DNA of 64,000 nt, taken from Vickermania ingenoplastis (taxonomy: Eukaryota > Euglenozoa > Kinetoplastea > Trypanosomatida > Trypanosomatidae). Of the stretch, positions 1 through 11,227 are shown piece after piece; the first letter of the stretch is position 1; each line of letters starts with the position of its first letter. Under the pieces are notes generated by a model that was given only the letters and a program-made list of their open reading frames with translations, was not told where the DNA came from and made no database searches. Location of the stretch: the NCBI GenBank assembly GCA_010157825.1, contig VFSE01000205.1, positions 1 to 64,000 of the forward strand, given 5' to 3'. Made by a program: the position numbers and the translations under genes.

Positions 1-3000
1 AAAAAAAAACATATAAATCAATGATTAATATATGTAACGGATTCCTTTAAAGATCATCAACCGCAGAAATGGCAAACGAATAGAAATCTACATCGTTTGC
101 TGCGGCCTGTGAAATAAACGGTGAGAGTAAAAGAAGATATTGATTAGAAGATCATTTGTTTTTTGCCATGATCTTTTCTTGTGGTGCAGCCGTAGTGGTA
201 TCCTTTTGTTTCTTTTTAAACCTTCCGCCCGTCATTTCTCTCTTGTATCACCATTCGTCTCGCGAAATACATCTAAAAGCGATTTTTTGTCATCCTCCTT
301 CGCAACATCCGAACCTGCTAAAAATCCTCTTTTAAGATGACGATTTTACGTAATATAGCTTAGCATATAGTCAACGAAAATCACAATTACACATATCTGA
401 AGTACATCGACAGGTTTTCTTCGGGAGCGTCGGTTACGAAACCAACACCGCCCCGTGAGCGTCGATTCGCGGTCCGGATACCGAGCAAGCTGTAGGAGGC
501 TATTCCATCTGATTTGCTGATGTGGTGAGTATCTAAGGGTAGCGTTCGGCGTCAACGATTATCACATTGAAGAGGCTAAGAACGCGATAGAGCAAACGTT
601 TTTTTTTTGTTTGTTTGTTTGTTTGTTGTTGTTGTTGCTGCTGTTTTGAAAGAACGACGGCTACCCTGACCCGCTGGAAACTGTGAAGAAAATGGAATCC
701 TTTTGCCGGGCTCTCCCAGCAGGGCTCTCGCGGGGCCAGGCGAAGCCACATCCTTCCCCTGGCATGCCGAAGATGCTGCGCGGGGGCATGAGGAGATAAA
801 CGGAGCAGAGAGTTGACACAAGAATCGGCTCACAATCAACATCTCGGTGCCGTGATGCCTTGAGGAAACGGGCACCTAGAAACAAGCAGCTGTGAAGAAG
901 ATGGCGCGTTTCGGTACCGCAGCGCTCGGAACAACACCCTTGGCCTCCGCATCTTGTGCCCCACAACAACTGTGGGCACCTTGTCTGTGGGAACGACTGG
1001 AGGACCACGCATCTCAACAAGAAACACCCGGGTGCCTCTACACCGCGGAGGCCCTCCGGGCAGTGGGCCTGTGCCGATGCAAACGCTGTGGCCAACACCG
1101 TAGCGCCACGAGCACCCGCAGAATAACCATAGGAGAGCCTCCACCCACCAGCCCCGCGGCTTCCACGCAACCGACAACCCACCCGTATCGTTCGCGTTCC
1201 TCGACACCCCAAACCCGCCGACCAGGGGGTAGGGGTCATCTGCGGCATACAGGTTGGGTATACATCCCGAGGGCCGGGGGGCCGCCACCGCAGCCAGATG
1301 GGGCTCCTCATGGCCCCCAAAACTTTCCTTGGGACTGAACTCAAGCGCCAGCAGGACGACGGCACCGCCGAGACCGAGGTAACGCTGGAACACGTGGAAC
1401 AGCCATACGGCGTCGACAACAGCCCCCGCCTGCCACGGAGCAGGGAGGGAACCACCAGTACAGAAAGGAAAGCCCACCCACTTCCAACACCGACGGGAGC
1501 TCCTCCACCGACAGCCCCGACACCGAGGAGGAAGAGCACCCACACACACGGAGGGAAAACAAACCCCCCTTAAACAGGCCCTCGTCAACCGGGTCCAGAG
1601 CCAGCTCCGGCTTGGGGCCTTGGGAAAGGCGGCGCGCTCTCGGTGCCACCCCGGCCCCGCGCAGGACGGCCAGGGACGCGGAGGAGGCACTGCGCAGCCT
1701 CCACCCCGGAAGACCACACCTGCCTGCCACGACCTCTCGGGGTCGCCGCCGTCGTCAGAAAAGGGCTATCCAGGGCAGCCGCCCGGGTGTGGATGGATGG
1801 ACAAGGGAACTCATCATGCCTCTTAGCGGGGACGCCCTCTCCAACACAAGATCACCGCCTTCGTCTGCGACATTCTCGAGTGTAGAGTCTCCGCTGAAGT
1901 TGCGACCGTCCTGCGGGGCTGTGAGCTGATCCCCTTCATGAAAGATACGGGTGGGGTCCGACCAATAACCCCGGAATCCGTGTGGATGAAACTGGCCTCC
2001 GCCGTGGCGCTCAGGAGAATCCCACTCCCCGCAAGGAAGAAGGAGTGCGGGGGGACGCTGCGCCGCCACAGTGACCCTGGATGGCACGGACGCATGCAAC
2101 AGTGCCTCCCGCAGTGCCATACTCGAAGCCACCTCTGGCGATGACGCTCAGAGGCATCTGGGGCCTCACGCGCCTCGCCCTCGGCGCACCAAGCCACCGG
2201 AAGGTCTTAGAAGACGGGAGGGCTGCCCTCGCCCTCCGCTCCGCCGCTGGGGTCCGACAGGGAATGGTACGTGGCCCCCTATTGTTCTCCACGGGGCTAC
2301 ACGCGGCAGTGGCCCCGGTCATCGTTTCCCACCCCCCGAGTCCGCGCCATCGCCTACCTAGCCGACATCACGCTGGTCGGGCACCACCGCGACGCCCAGG
2401 AGGCCCTGGACGCGCTCACTCCCCGGCTCCACGCCTTTGGCTACCACTTAAACGTGGCCAAGAGCAAGGCACTACAGGTGGAAGGGGTCCCAGCGGTCCA
2501 CATTCGGGGTGCCCCATCCCAGCGACAGCGGCACCGGCGAAGGTCCTAGGTGCGGGTTTCGCAGCGGATGGGCCGGACCTGTCAGATATGGGGTTACGGC
2601 TCGCGCCAAGAGGGACTCCACCTTCTTCGAAAATCTGAACCGGAAAGGCCTCCCCGCTCGCGACCGCCTCCTCCTCCTCCGGGCATCCGGCATCCCGAGG
2701 ATGCAACGCCTCCTTCGCACCCACAAGCCCACAGAGTTGGAGGACGCATGTGAATGGTTCGACTGCAGTGTTTCGGCCGCTGTGATGAACATCCTGCAGG
2801 TGGGAGAGCTCCCAAGACACGCGGAACTCCTCGCTCCACTGCCACTGTCCCACGGTGGTCGGGGCCTCCGGAAGCAAGGGAAAATGGCGCAGCACGCCTC
2901 CTCCTGCGTCGGGGCAAAGGGGGCACAGCGGGAGATCACCGCTGAAAAAGATTCCGCACGGGTTTCTGACCTCAACAAACTACTATCGGGTGCTGCTCAC

Positions 3001-4720
3001 AAGCTAGTGCGCGCTTTTTCTACAAGTGGATCCAACCGCGTGCTCGTCGACCCGAAGGTCGTGGTGTCAGATGGCGCGTTCCGCCTCTTCCTTCGGCAGC
3101 GGCTGCAGCACCTCCATTGCTGCTGCTCCAAATCGCCCTCACAAACGCCCACATGAATACCTGTAGGGTGCTGAACCGCGTTGCCTTCCAGCAGCGACAC
3201 AACCGGATCAGAGACGCGGTGGCAGCGTGCGGCGCAAGCCTTGGGCTATCCACAAAAATGGAAGCAGCACTGCCAAGTGGGCAGGGGCGACTGGACGTCC
3301 GCGTGACCGGGTCGCATGGGGTGTGACGTACGCCAGCGCTGCGGTGGCCTACCCGCTCCGCGGGCCCGGTGGTGGGGGGAGCGCGATGGCGCACGCGGCG
3401 TTCGAGAAGAGGGGTCGTTACTTGGCCGGCTGCGAGGCTCGCGGTGGCGGACTGCAGTGGAACTCGCCCCTCCGCTGAGTTCCAGCAGGTCATCGATGCA
3501 CTCTTCAGTACCATCGAAGAGGTTTGACCTATTCCCCGTGTGAGGCAGCATCCGCACAAGCGCCTAGCGTTATATTCCCGGCATCTCCGCCCAGGCCGGC
3601 TCGAAACAGAGGTATGCGGCATGGACTGCAGGAGGGAAAGAAGGAGGTGGTGGAGACGGGGCGGCAAAAGGTTCCCCGCCGTTCCAGACTCTCCAGGCAG
3701 AAGCCTCAATGGTCTAAACGAATGCGCCCCGTCACTGCCCCGAGGCACTGCGGCTTTTCTGTGATGACCCTTCGCAGGAAGAGACGGCCTACCAGTCCCT
3801 GGTCCGGGCCGGGGAAGGAAGAAGGAAATTGCGTCGACCTACCCCCCTCTCCCCCTTGGCTGCGCCGGTCCCGGCGCTGACTTGGGGCTCGTGGAGGACG
3901 ACAGTGCCGCGGTCCCAGAAGGGGTGTGTGGCGATGCAGGAGGCCCATTGCCGTGCACGAGTGGAGCGAGTCGCCCCGCCACCTCGGTGGCGGAAGAAGT
4001 CCTCGCCTGTGCCGGCACCACACGGAGCAGCAGGCCCAAGAAGCCCGAACGCAGCAGTCCCTGGGTCAGACCCAGAGCGGACACCCTGGTGCAACAGTTG
4101 ACGGAGGCACGCCGGTCGTGCTCGTGCCACCATCGATGTGGAAGTGGCCCGCGCCACCCGCTACGAGGTCTTTCTGGCGACGGATGTGCTCCCCCGTACC
4201 TGGGCCGCCGTGGCAGTGCCGAGGGAGCACACCGCTACGCCTCTGCGGTACAACAAGCGAGTGGACAAGCGCCTGTAAGTCAGTGAGTCGTGGAGGTCGC
4301 ACGCCGCGCAACGGCCACCGTCGATCTGCAACGCGACTGCCTTGCCTTCTCTCGGCTGACGAGCAGCTGGGGTCCGCCGTCGGCAGCGGTGCTCCCGTGC
4401 AGGAGTCGTCTCGGGTCCAAGGCCACAGCAAGAGGAGGTACCAGGAGCAGTCGGGTCGCGTCTTCGCCGTCCTTCAGCACGCCACCCAGGGTACGGCGGA
4501 GGAGGCGCCGCATTCGCTGGTACCTCCTCTCGCTGCGGCCTTCGACCCAAGCTGCAGCGACCCCGGTGGACAGCCTTCAGCTATGGCCCTCAACCAGAGA
4601 CCATGCCGTGGACCAGGACATACACCTTCCCGCTACCCGTTATGGAGTCGGCAACAAGGGAGCTCTCTCCGACCATGTTCCGCAATGCCTCAGAGATGCC
4701 AGCTACGTTCTCCAGAGGAC
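1..4720 (+). mobile_element. Degenerate CRE/SLACS-type LINE, copy 1
   Basis: Non-LTR retrotransposon remnant of the CRE/SLACS/CZAR type known from kinetoplastids. Pieces of one polyprotein can be followed along the + strand through several frames: a GC-rich, proline-rich N-terminal part (about 892-1570), then reverse-transcriptase blocks SRPGVDGWTREL (near 1771), GGVRPITPESVW (near 1950), LDGTDACNSASRSAIL (near 2074), GVRQGMVRGPLLF (near 2249), palm YLADITLVG (near 2355) and LNVAKSKAL, and a thumb-like stretch 2509-3156 with PRMQRLLRTH and LPLSHGGRGL. These blocks lie in at least four different frame segments and the palm Asp pair is absent, so the copy is dead. The 5' end may lie left of the window. 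After about 3160 only short GC-rich fragments remain and no endonuclease could be confirmed; the 3' limit is set where a gene fragment begins. No spliced-leader gene is seen at either side, so site-specific insertion is not supported. The first 1.5 kb recurs at 9128. Confidence 0.75.
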
Positions 4721-4726
4721 CGGTTC

Positions 4727-5126
4727 TCTCGGTTCGACGCCGTGACAATTCGATCCCACCATAACCGCCTCGCGCAATTCGCACACCGGGCCGAACTCCG
4801 GCTCCGTTGTGGCCCGTGTCTGGGCGCTGAAGGAGATGATCCGCTCCTATCGCTTCTTCCTCGCGTACCGCTTCCCGGCCCTGGATATTTTCTCTAACGG
4901 TGATTACCTAACATGGCGGTCCGATCAGTCTGTGGTGGGTGTCATGTCATGGGAGATGATCACGTGGGAGCTCTCCAGCGGCGCGGTGTCACCGTGCGAG
5001 GGAGAGGGAGCAGAAGCCGGTTGGACGCCTTACAATCTTCGCCCAGGGCTGGTGGGCTTCGACTACGAGCAGAACTTTACCATTGCCTTTGTAGTCCGTT
5101 GGAGGAATGGCGTCAAGGGTCGGTAG
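4727..5126 (+). pseudogene. Fragment of the membrane glycosyltransferase gene
   Basis: A piece of a paralogue of the glycosyltransferase at 7083-8894. From about 4773 the DNA is almost identical to 7970-8265 and encodes the same NSG...DQ acceptor/donor-site segment (PNSGSVVARVWALKEMI, then SDQSVVGVMSWE). Left of that only a short match around GTTCGACGCCGTG remains. At the right end the sequence departs after the QNFTI segment and reaches a stop at 5124-5126. There is no start, membrane anchor or DxD region, so this is a relic. The near-identity to the intact gene implies recent duplication or gene conversion. Confidence 0.85.
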
Positions 5127-5672
5127 TTTAAGGAGAGGAAATGGAAGGGACCGCCCCAGTGGTGTACGAGGGAGTGCTGGGAAGGTACCTGCCCCTCAGA
5201 GGACGAGGGCGGGGAGCGCCTGTTGGCTTATTTACAACGCTACGGGGAACTGATTCAGCTGTCGTGGGCGTACAACAAGGCCCTCGATGCCAGCGTGACG
5301 ACGGGGGCGGTGGAGGAGCTGCTCTCGCGGCTGGGACCGTATCTGGCTGGGGCGAAGCTCTGTGGGGCTGGTGGCGGTGGGTACTTGTATCTCGTCGCCA
5401 AGAGCCCTGCAGCGGCGGCGGCGGTGCGCCAGCAGTTGGCGGCAGACACGCTGCGGCACACCTCCGGCACGCCGCAGGGCCGCGTGGAGCCCTTTACTCT
5501 CTCTGCGACAGGAATGACGTTAGAGGAGGCGAACAGTGCCATGAGCAGCGCTGCTAGTGTACGCCCACCGCCACAAACCACACGGTGTATTCGAGGGGAC
5601 GGATGCACGCCTGTCCACGCCTGCCCACCTGTGGGAGGCAGCAGGGCACGCGAAGCCCGGCCCAGCCCCTAG
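5127..5672 (+). pseudogene. C-terminal fragment of a fucokinase-like GHMP kinase
   Basis: Open frame directly after the preceding fragment, with no start codon of its own. The protein reads LSWAYNKALD, VTTGAVEELL, then GAKLCGAGGGGYLYLV, which matches the C-terminal GHMP-kinase signature of L-fucokinase/GDP-fucose pyrophosphorylase (the bifunctional FKP of Leishmania and Bacteroides) and related sugar kinases. The glycine-rich AGGGG loop is intact, but the N-terminal pyrophosphorylase and kinase domains are missing, so this is a truncated relic of a roughly 1,000-residue enzyme. The assignment rests on recognised motifs only; another GHMP sugar kinase is possible. Confidence 0.6.
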
Positions 5673-6066
5673 GCGGAGGGGGTGTGGGGCCCTACTGCCC
5701 GACATGTGGCGTTGCGTGCGTGTTTTCTTCCTTTTTTTTTTTTTTTATCATGACTCAACGTTTAAGAAATGGTTTGTCACCGCCGGAACCGGAACCAAAA
5801 GAACAAAAACAATAGAAATCGATTAGATTGTGGACCTCTGTGTGTGTGGAGTGCTGATCCATACTTGGCTCCTTTGCGTGTTTTGCTGGTACCCGGGCGG
5901 TACGGGGGCTCGTCGCACCTTCTTCGCTCTTCCGCTCTTGTTACTCCTTTTCTGTTAACTTTTACGACGCAGCAAATCCACAGAAATCGTTGTTGTGTTG
6001 TGTCGGCTTGCGTTTCGGTCGCACGTCCACCCGTTTGTTCACCCGCTCGCTGATCTCCTCTTCGCC
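5673..6066. other. Intergenic, probable 5' UTR of the next gene
   Basis: No supported gene. It contains a T16 tract near 5731-5746 and further pyrimidine-rich segments near 5915-5965, suitable as trans-splicing signals for the gene starting at 6067. Confidence 0.5.
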
Positions 6067-6606
6067 ATGGGGCCGCAACAGCAGCAGCAACCGCACAAAC
6101 AGGAGCGGAAGCGGCAGCGCGTCCGTCTCACTAACAAGGGGGCGGAGTCGCAGCAGTTCTCGACGGTGCGGCCCTCGGCCCTTAAAGGCGGGGGCACGAT
6201 TCCTGCAAGCTACGCCGCCACCACCAACGCCCAGCAGCTGCGCAATATTCACTCGGAGCGCGAGGGAGGCGCTGCTGCGGCGTTGTCCTCATCATCCGCC
6301 ACTCCCGGGGCCGCGGCCTTCGACCCTATTCGGAATGATCCCGTGTTGGTGGTGGTGGAGAAGTCGAGCTACTGGCCGCCGCCCACGTTGGAGGAGCTTC
6401 AGCAGCGCACCGGTATTAAACTAGGCAGCGGCAATGACGATGGCTTTGACCTGTACGACCGTCGCGAAGAAGAAGCAGAGGCCCGCAAGGAAAAGCAGCT
6501 GCTGGCCGCCCACAAAGAAGGGAGAGCTGCAGCATCCACGCGGCCGGCCCCAAGGAACACCGTGGAGAAACTCGACAGCTCCTCCTCCTCCAGTGATAGC
6601 GAGTAG
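6067..6606 (+). CDS. Q-rich conserved hypothetical protein
   Basis: Protein of 179 residues. The ATG at 6067 is preferred over upstream in-frame non-ATG codons because it follows a pyrimidine-rich leader and begins a charged, glutamine-rich N-terminus (MGPQQQQQ, then a basic KQERKRQRV patch). The middle carries VLVVVEKSSYWPPPTLEEL, and the C-terminus has an acidic/basic helix (REEEAEARKEKQ) and ends in a serine-rich, acidic tail (SSSSSSDSE) that looks like a casein-kinase-type phosphorylation site. No membrane segment or enzyme motif is visible. I do not recognise the family. Codon use is GC-rich like the neighbouring genes, and the complementary strand lacks a better candidate. Confidence 0.65.
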   Translation: MGPQQQQQPHKQERKRQRVRLTNKGAESQQFSTVRPSALKGGGTIPASYAATTNAQQLRNIHSEREGGAAAALSSSSATPGAAAFDPIRNDPVLVVVEKSSYWPPPTLEELQQRTGIKLGSGNDDGFDLYDRREEEAEARKEKQLLAAHKEGRAAASTRPAPRNTVEKLDSSSSSSDSE

Positions 6607-7082
6607 CGCGTACCAGGGCGGGCCTCAGCAGGCACATGCAGCGCTCGAACGGGTGACGAAGGCGGGCGGTGGGGCACGGAATCGTATCGCGGGTGTGGGG
6701 GGGGGAACCCTCCACCATACGCAGACGAACACACGCAGGCGGGGTCACACACGCAGCAACGGGAATGCCAAAGCCATACGCCGCGGCACCGAACGGTCGT
6801 ATAACTACATCAGTAGCACAACAATACGAACGTTAGACGCAAACAATCATTAAGGCAAGGTACACAAGCCGTACGGGACGAAGTTGATGTCTGTGCGTGC
6901 CGAGGGCTGCCCTCGCTTGCGATTGATTATTGGCCTTTCCTGCTGTGCCGGAAATGAATGGAATGGTTTGTCTCCTCCCTCTCCCTCTCCCTCTCCTCTA
7001 TTTCGATATATAGATCCGTTTCCTGCCAACTCGCCTCTTGCCGTACGCCGCAGTCGCGCCATTCCGCCCACCCACCACGAAG
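6607..7082. other. Intergenic spacer
   Basis: No gene seen. A CTCCCT-rich pyrimidine run at about 6974-7001 is the likely polypyrimidine tract for the glycosyltransferase mRNA. Confidence 0.45.
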
Positions 7083-8894
7083 ATGCGTTCCAGTCGCGAC
7101 AGAGTGCCGAGTCCCAAGCACTTTTACAGATCTTTATGTATGCGCTCCCATCTCCAATATGTAGGTCTGGTGCTGCTGCTGTTTGCGGGGTCCGCTGGTT
7201 TTGCACTGCTTATTCATCACCTCACCAGTCCTGCTGCCGCGGTCTATTCCATTTCCGGTGTTCCCGGTATGCCTCCCGGTGCGGACAACCACAGCTACAT
7301 TGAGGGGGTGTACTCCGACGTCTGCGACGCGTACGTGCGGCAGCCTGGGGCGTACGTGGATGAGGGGGAGCAGAGGCGCCTTCGTGAGGTGTTCAGCCGC
7401 TTCCGTGCGGTGAAGGACGTGCACAAGGGCGACACGGCGGAGCACACCGCCGAGGTGCGCTTCGTGACCTGGTCCCACTCGCTGGACTACGACTACGTGC
7501 TGCCGCACGTGCTCTCTTCCGTCGTTGCCGGCCGGCCCGTTGAGATACTGGGGTTGAACAACACACAGCTTAAAGAGAATCACATATACAAGTGGCTGCT
7601 GGTGGATGAATATCTTTCCAAGACGGGGCTGAAGGACGAGGATGTGGTGGTCGTGGCTGATTTGGACGTATTCTTCACGGGGCATGATGTGCTTCCGGTG
7701 GTGGAGGAGTTCCTCGCGACGACGCCGCGCAGTCCCGCCGAACTGGACGCCCGCAAGGTGCGCGCCAACCAGATGCGTGCGCCACTGCTCATGTCGACCG
7801 AAGAGTCCTGCTACATGGGGCAAGTAATACCCCATGTTAATGGGTGCATCGCCATGGAAAGTAATATGCAGGTAATGTTCATACACTGGATGAAAGAGCA
7901 CGAGGCTCGATGCCCTGGTTCGACGCCGTGGAATTTTGAAAAGAACTTATTCCTTGTACGCAATTCGCACACCGGGCCGAACTCCGGCTCCGTTGTGGCC
8001 CGTGTCTGGGCGCTGAAGGAGATGATCCGCTCCTATCGCTTCTTCCTCGCGTACCGCTTCCCGGCCCTGGATATTTTCTCTAACGGTGATTACCTAACAT
8101 GGCGGTCCGATCAGTCTGTGGTGGGTGTCATGTCATGGGAGATGATCACGTGGGAGCTCTCCAGCGGCGCGGTGTCACCGTGCGAGGGAGAGGAAGCAGA
8201 AGCCGGTTGGACGCCTTACAATCTTCGCCCAGGGCTGGTGGGCTTCGACTACGAGCAGAACTTTACAATAACCTTCATATACGGTAAAAGAAATTATGTC
8301 AACGGTGAGTGGTTCAATGAATCGGAGATGGAGAAGTCTGTCGGGCGGTTCTACGAGAGACTGCTGAACACGTACCTGGAGGAACCCAGGAAGGCCCAGT
8401 CGATGTGGGCCCTTTCGCCGAGCCCCAGCGGTGTCCCACTCGCCCCCGTGGCGGTGACGGGGGATGTGCGGGTCAACGTGGGCAACTACGAGGACCGGCC
8501 GTTGGACGGCTCCGAGGGTGCGATTGATATCTCCCTGCCGTACGCCTCTGGGACACCGGTGGGGTGGCACCTCAACGGCGAGTACAAGCGCTTCTACGAA
8601 GCCACGCTGATGAAACTGCTCCCCTGGCTGCTTCCGCTCACGGCAGAGGGCCGATACAACGCTTCTGGTACCTCGACGGTGAGCGGGGAGACCCACCCGC
8701 AGCTTCGCGCAATCCTGAAGGCTGTGGCGAACGCCCCGCAGCTTTCGGTGTGGCGGGCCAGCGAGAACTCGACTGGCTTTCCCCCGTCCGCCGCGTCCCT
8801 GAGCCCATTGCCGGCGGCGACGGACATGCTGGAGATCTGCCAGCGGCACAACCACACCAAGATCGTGGTTACTAAAAGGCCATCTTGGCTGTGA
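7083..8894 (+). CDS. Type II membrane GT-A glycosyltransferase (PLOD/ESAG3-like)
   Basis: Protein of 603 residues. The ATG at 7083 is chosen because the 45 bases upstream stay open only through a TTG. A basic N-terminus is followed by one hydrophobic segment (residues 24-46), giving a type II Golgi/ER topology. The lumenal part has VVVADLDVFF near residue 190, a DxD metal/sugar-nucleotide motif, then PNSG near 300 and SDQSVVG near 342, the NSG...DQ pattern of the glycosyltransferase domain of procollagen-lysine hydroxylases and GT25 enzymes. Several N-x-S/T sites are present in the C-terminal half. From memory it resembles trypanosome ESAG3-type proteins, but that link is unverified. The substrate is unknown; it probably decorates surface glycoconjugates. 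The gene lies between two LINE copies, and a nearly identical fragment lies at 4727-5126, so it belongs to a duplicating family. Confidence 0.75.
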   Translation: MRSSRDRVPSPKHFYRSLCMRSHLQYVGLVLLLFAGSAGFALLIHHLTSPAAAVYSISGVPGMPPGADNHSYIEGVYSDVCDAYVRQPGAYVDEGEQRRLREVFSRFRAVKDVHKGDTAEHTAEVRFVTWSHSLDYDYVLPHVLSSVVAGRPVEILGLNNTQLKENHIYKWLLVDEYLSKTGLKDEDVVVVADLDVFFTGHDVLPVVEEFLATTPRSPAELDARKVRANQMRAPLLMSTEESCYMGQVIPHVNGCIAMESNMQVMFIHWMKEHEARCPGSTPWNFEKNLFLVRNSHTGPNSGSVVARVWALKEMIRSYRFFLAYRFPALDIFSNGDYLTWRSDQSVVGVMSWEMITWELSSGAVSPCEGEEAEAGWTPYNLRPGLVGFDYEQNFTITFIYGKRNYVNGEWFNESEMEKSVGRFYERLLNTYLEEPRKAQSMWALSPSPSGVPLAPVAVTGDVRVNVGNYEDRPLDGSEGAIDISLPYASGTPVGWHLNGEYKRFYEATLMKLLPWLLPLTAEGRYNASGTSTVSGETHPQLRAILKAVANAPQLSVWRASENSTGFPPSAASLSPLPAATDMLEICQRHNHTKIVVTKRPSWL

Positions 8895-8929
8895 GAGCAA
8901 CTGCTGTATCTGGCTAGTTGTGCTGTGTT

Positions 8930-9127
8930 GTGCGGTTTTTTTGGTTTTGTTTTGTTTTTTTTTCTTGTTTTGTTTTGTTTTCTTTTGTTTGGGGAAGGGT
9001 TGTTTTGTTTTTTTGGGGGAAGCTTTTGCTTCCATATCACCTATTTAAATTATATCATTCATTCCAGAGTTCTGGTGATACGTATACATAGGATATAGTT
9101 TAGCGAGTTCCGCGTCTCCTATCCAAA
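8930..9127. repeat. T/TTTTG-rich low-complexity tract and junction to LINE copy 2
   Basis: 3' flank of the glycosyltransferase gene: irregular TTTTG and T-run repeats (8930-9020), followed by an AT-rich stretch that ends in an A12 run where the sequence shared with the window start begins. Confidence 0.7.
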
Positions 9128-10925
9128 AAAAAAAAACTTATATAAATCAATGATTAATATATGTAACGGATTCCTTTAAAAGATCATCAACCGCAGAAAT
9201 GGCAAACGAATAGAAATCTACATCGTTTGCTGCGGCCTGTGAAATAAACGGTGAGAGTAAAAGAAGATATTGATTAGAAGATCAGCAACAACATATCTAC
9301 TTGAGGTTGGATTTGTTGTCCGCTTTTGTAGTTGTGTGCTTTGTTTTTTGCCATGATCTTTTCTTGTGGTGCAGCCGTAGTGGTATCCTTTTGTTTCTTT
9401 TAAAACCTTCCGCCCGTCATTTCTCTCTTGTATCACCATTCGTCTCGCGAAGCACACATCTAAAAGCGATTTTTTGTCATCCTCCTTCGCAACATCCGAA
9501 CCTGCTAAAAATCCTCTTTTAAGATGACGATTTTACGTAATATAGCTTAGCATATAGTCAACGAAAATCACAATTACACATATCTGAAGTACATCGACAG
9601 GTTTTCTTCGGGAGCGTCGGTTACGAAACCAACACCGCCCCGTGAGCGTCGATTCGCGGTCCGGATACCGAGCAAGCTGTAGGAGGCTATTCCATCTGAT
9701 TTGCTGATGTGGTGAGTATCTAAGGGTAGCGTTCGGCGTCAACGATTATCACATTGAAGAGGCTAAGAACGCGATAGAGCAAACGTTTTTTTGTTTGTTT
9801 GTTTGTTTGTTGTTGTTGTTGCTGCTGTTTGTTTTGAAAGAACGACGGCTACCCTGACCCGCTGGAAACTGTGAAGAAAATGGAATCCTTTTGCCGGGCT
9901 CTCCAGCAGGGCCTCTCGGGGCCAGGCGAAGCCACATCCTTCCCCTGGCATGCCGAAGATGCTGCGCGGGGGCATGAGGAGATAAACGGAGCAGAGAGTT
10001 GGCACAAGAATCGGCTCACAATCAACATCTCGGTGCCGTGATGCCTTGAGGAAACGGGCACCCCTAGAAACAAGCAGCTGTGAAGAAGATGGCGCGTTTC
10101 GGTACCGCAGCGCTCGGAACAACACCCTTGGCCTCCGCATCTTGTGCCCCCACAACAACTGTGGGCACCTTGTCTGTGGGAACGACTGGAGGACCACGCA
10201 TCTCAACAAGAAACACCCGGGGTGCCTCTACACCGCGGAGGCCCTCCGGGCAGTGGGCCTGTGCCGATGCAAACGCTGTGGCCAACACCGTAGCGCCACG
10301 AGCACCCGCAGAATAACCATAGGAGAGCCTCCACCCACCAGCCCCGCGGCTTCCACGCAACCGACAACCCACCCGTATCGTTCGCGTTCCTCGACACCCC
10401 AAACCCGCCGACCAGGGGGTAGGGGTCATCTGCGGCATACAGGTTGGGTATACATCCCGAGGGCCGGGGGGCCGCCACCGCAGCCAGATGGGGCTCCTCA
10501 TGGCCCCCAAAACTTTCCTTGGGACTGAACTCAAGCGCCAGCAGGACGACGGCACCGCCGAGACCGAGGTAACGCTGGAACACGTGGAACAGCCATACGG
10601 CGTCGACAACAGCCCCCGCCTGCCACGGAGCAGGGAGGGAACCACCAGTACAGAAAGGAAAGCCCACCCACTTCCAACACCGACGGGAGCTCCCCCACCG
10701 ACAGCCCCGACAGCGAGGAGGATGGGGTCCCAGTGTGGGGAAGGGATGGCCCCCGGGCCCGTGTTATTCGCCGCGGGGCTGCACGAAGCCCTCCGCCCCA
10801 TCATTGATGTTCCAGTTGGCGTGGAGGTGCGCTAGGCCCGCATGTGAGGACGCGGCCTGCCTGGATGGCCTCGCTCCAAGTGGTAAGGAAATTGGGGCCC
10901 AGGGCCTTAGGAACTCTGGACGCCC
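9128..10925 (+). mobile_element. Degenerate CRE/SLACS-type LINE, copy 2 (internally deleted)
   Basis: Near-identical to window positions 1-1530, with small indels; it retains about 57 bases near 9286 that copy 1 lacks. Here the N-terminal zinc-finger frame is open (10046-10528): ILCPHNNCGHLVC followed by THLNKKH, a C2H2 finger, then LCRCKRCGQH. Near 10720 the sequence jumps directly into the RT block that copy 1 carries near 2249 (GEGMAPGPVLFAAGLHE), so about 0.7 kb holding the first RT motifs is missing. It runs out at about 10925. The element cannot be active. Together with copy 1 it forms a direct repeat around the 5-9 kb gene segment. Confidence 0.75.
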
Positions 10926-11227
10926 CTGAAGTACATCATACGAGTGAAAATGATATTGAAGATATGGCAAAAAAGGAAAAAAAAGAGAAAGAAAGAGAAT
11001 ACACAAGTGAAAAGTAACAACGCGAACCGTCCACCGAAAACAAGGCGCAAAAAAGGAAAATGAGTGTCGATTGTGAGATAAAGAAAGTATAGTAATAATG
11101 CATACAGAGGAGTTTATTGTGCATATACATAATCTCTGCAATAGAGAGTAGGACATATCGAGTACAAACCAATCATTAAACGTTTCATTTTTGTAGGGTA
11201 TAATACGAAAGGGATAAAAGCTCGGCC
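10926..11227. other. Spacer between LINE and VIPER-like fossil
   Basis: AT-rich, purine-rich DNA with no supported gene. It may include the end of the adjacent minus-strand retroelement. Confidence 0.4.

Noticed and set aside
1-150. Spliced-leader RNA gene as LINE target site
   Set aside because: No recognisable 39-base spliced-leader exon was seen at either LINE copy.
661-1717. Long minus-strand open frames (about 290 codons) over the LINE
   Set aside because: They mirror the GC-rich LINE coding strand, have arginine/cysteine/proline-rich shadow composition and no motifs.
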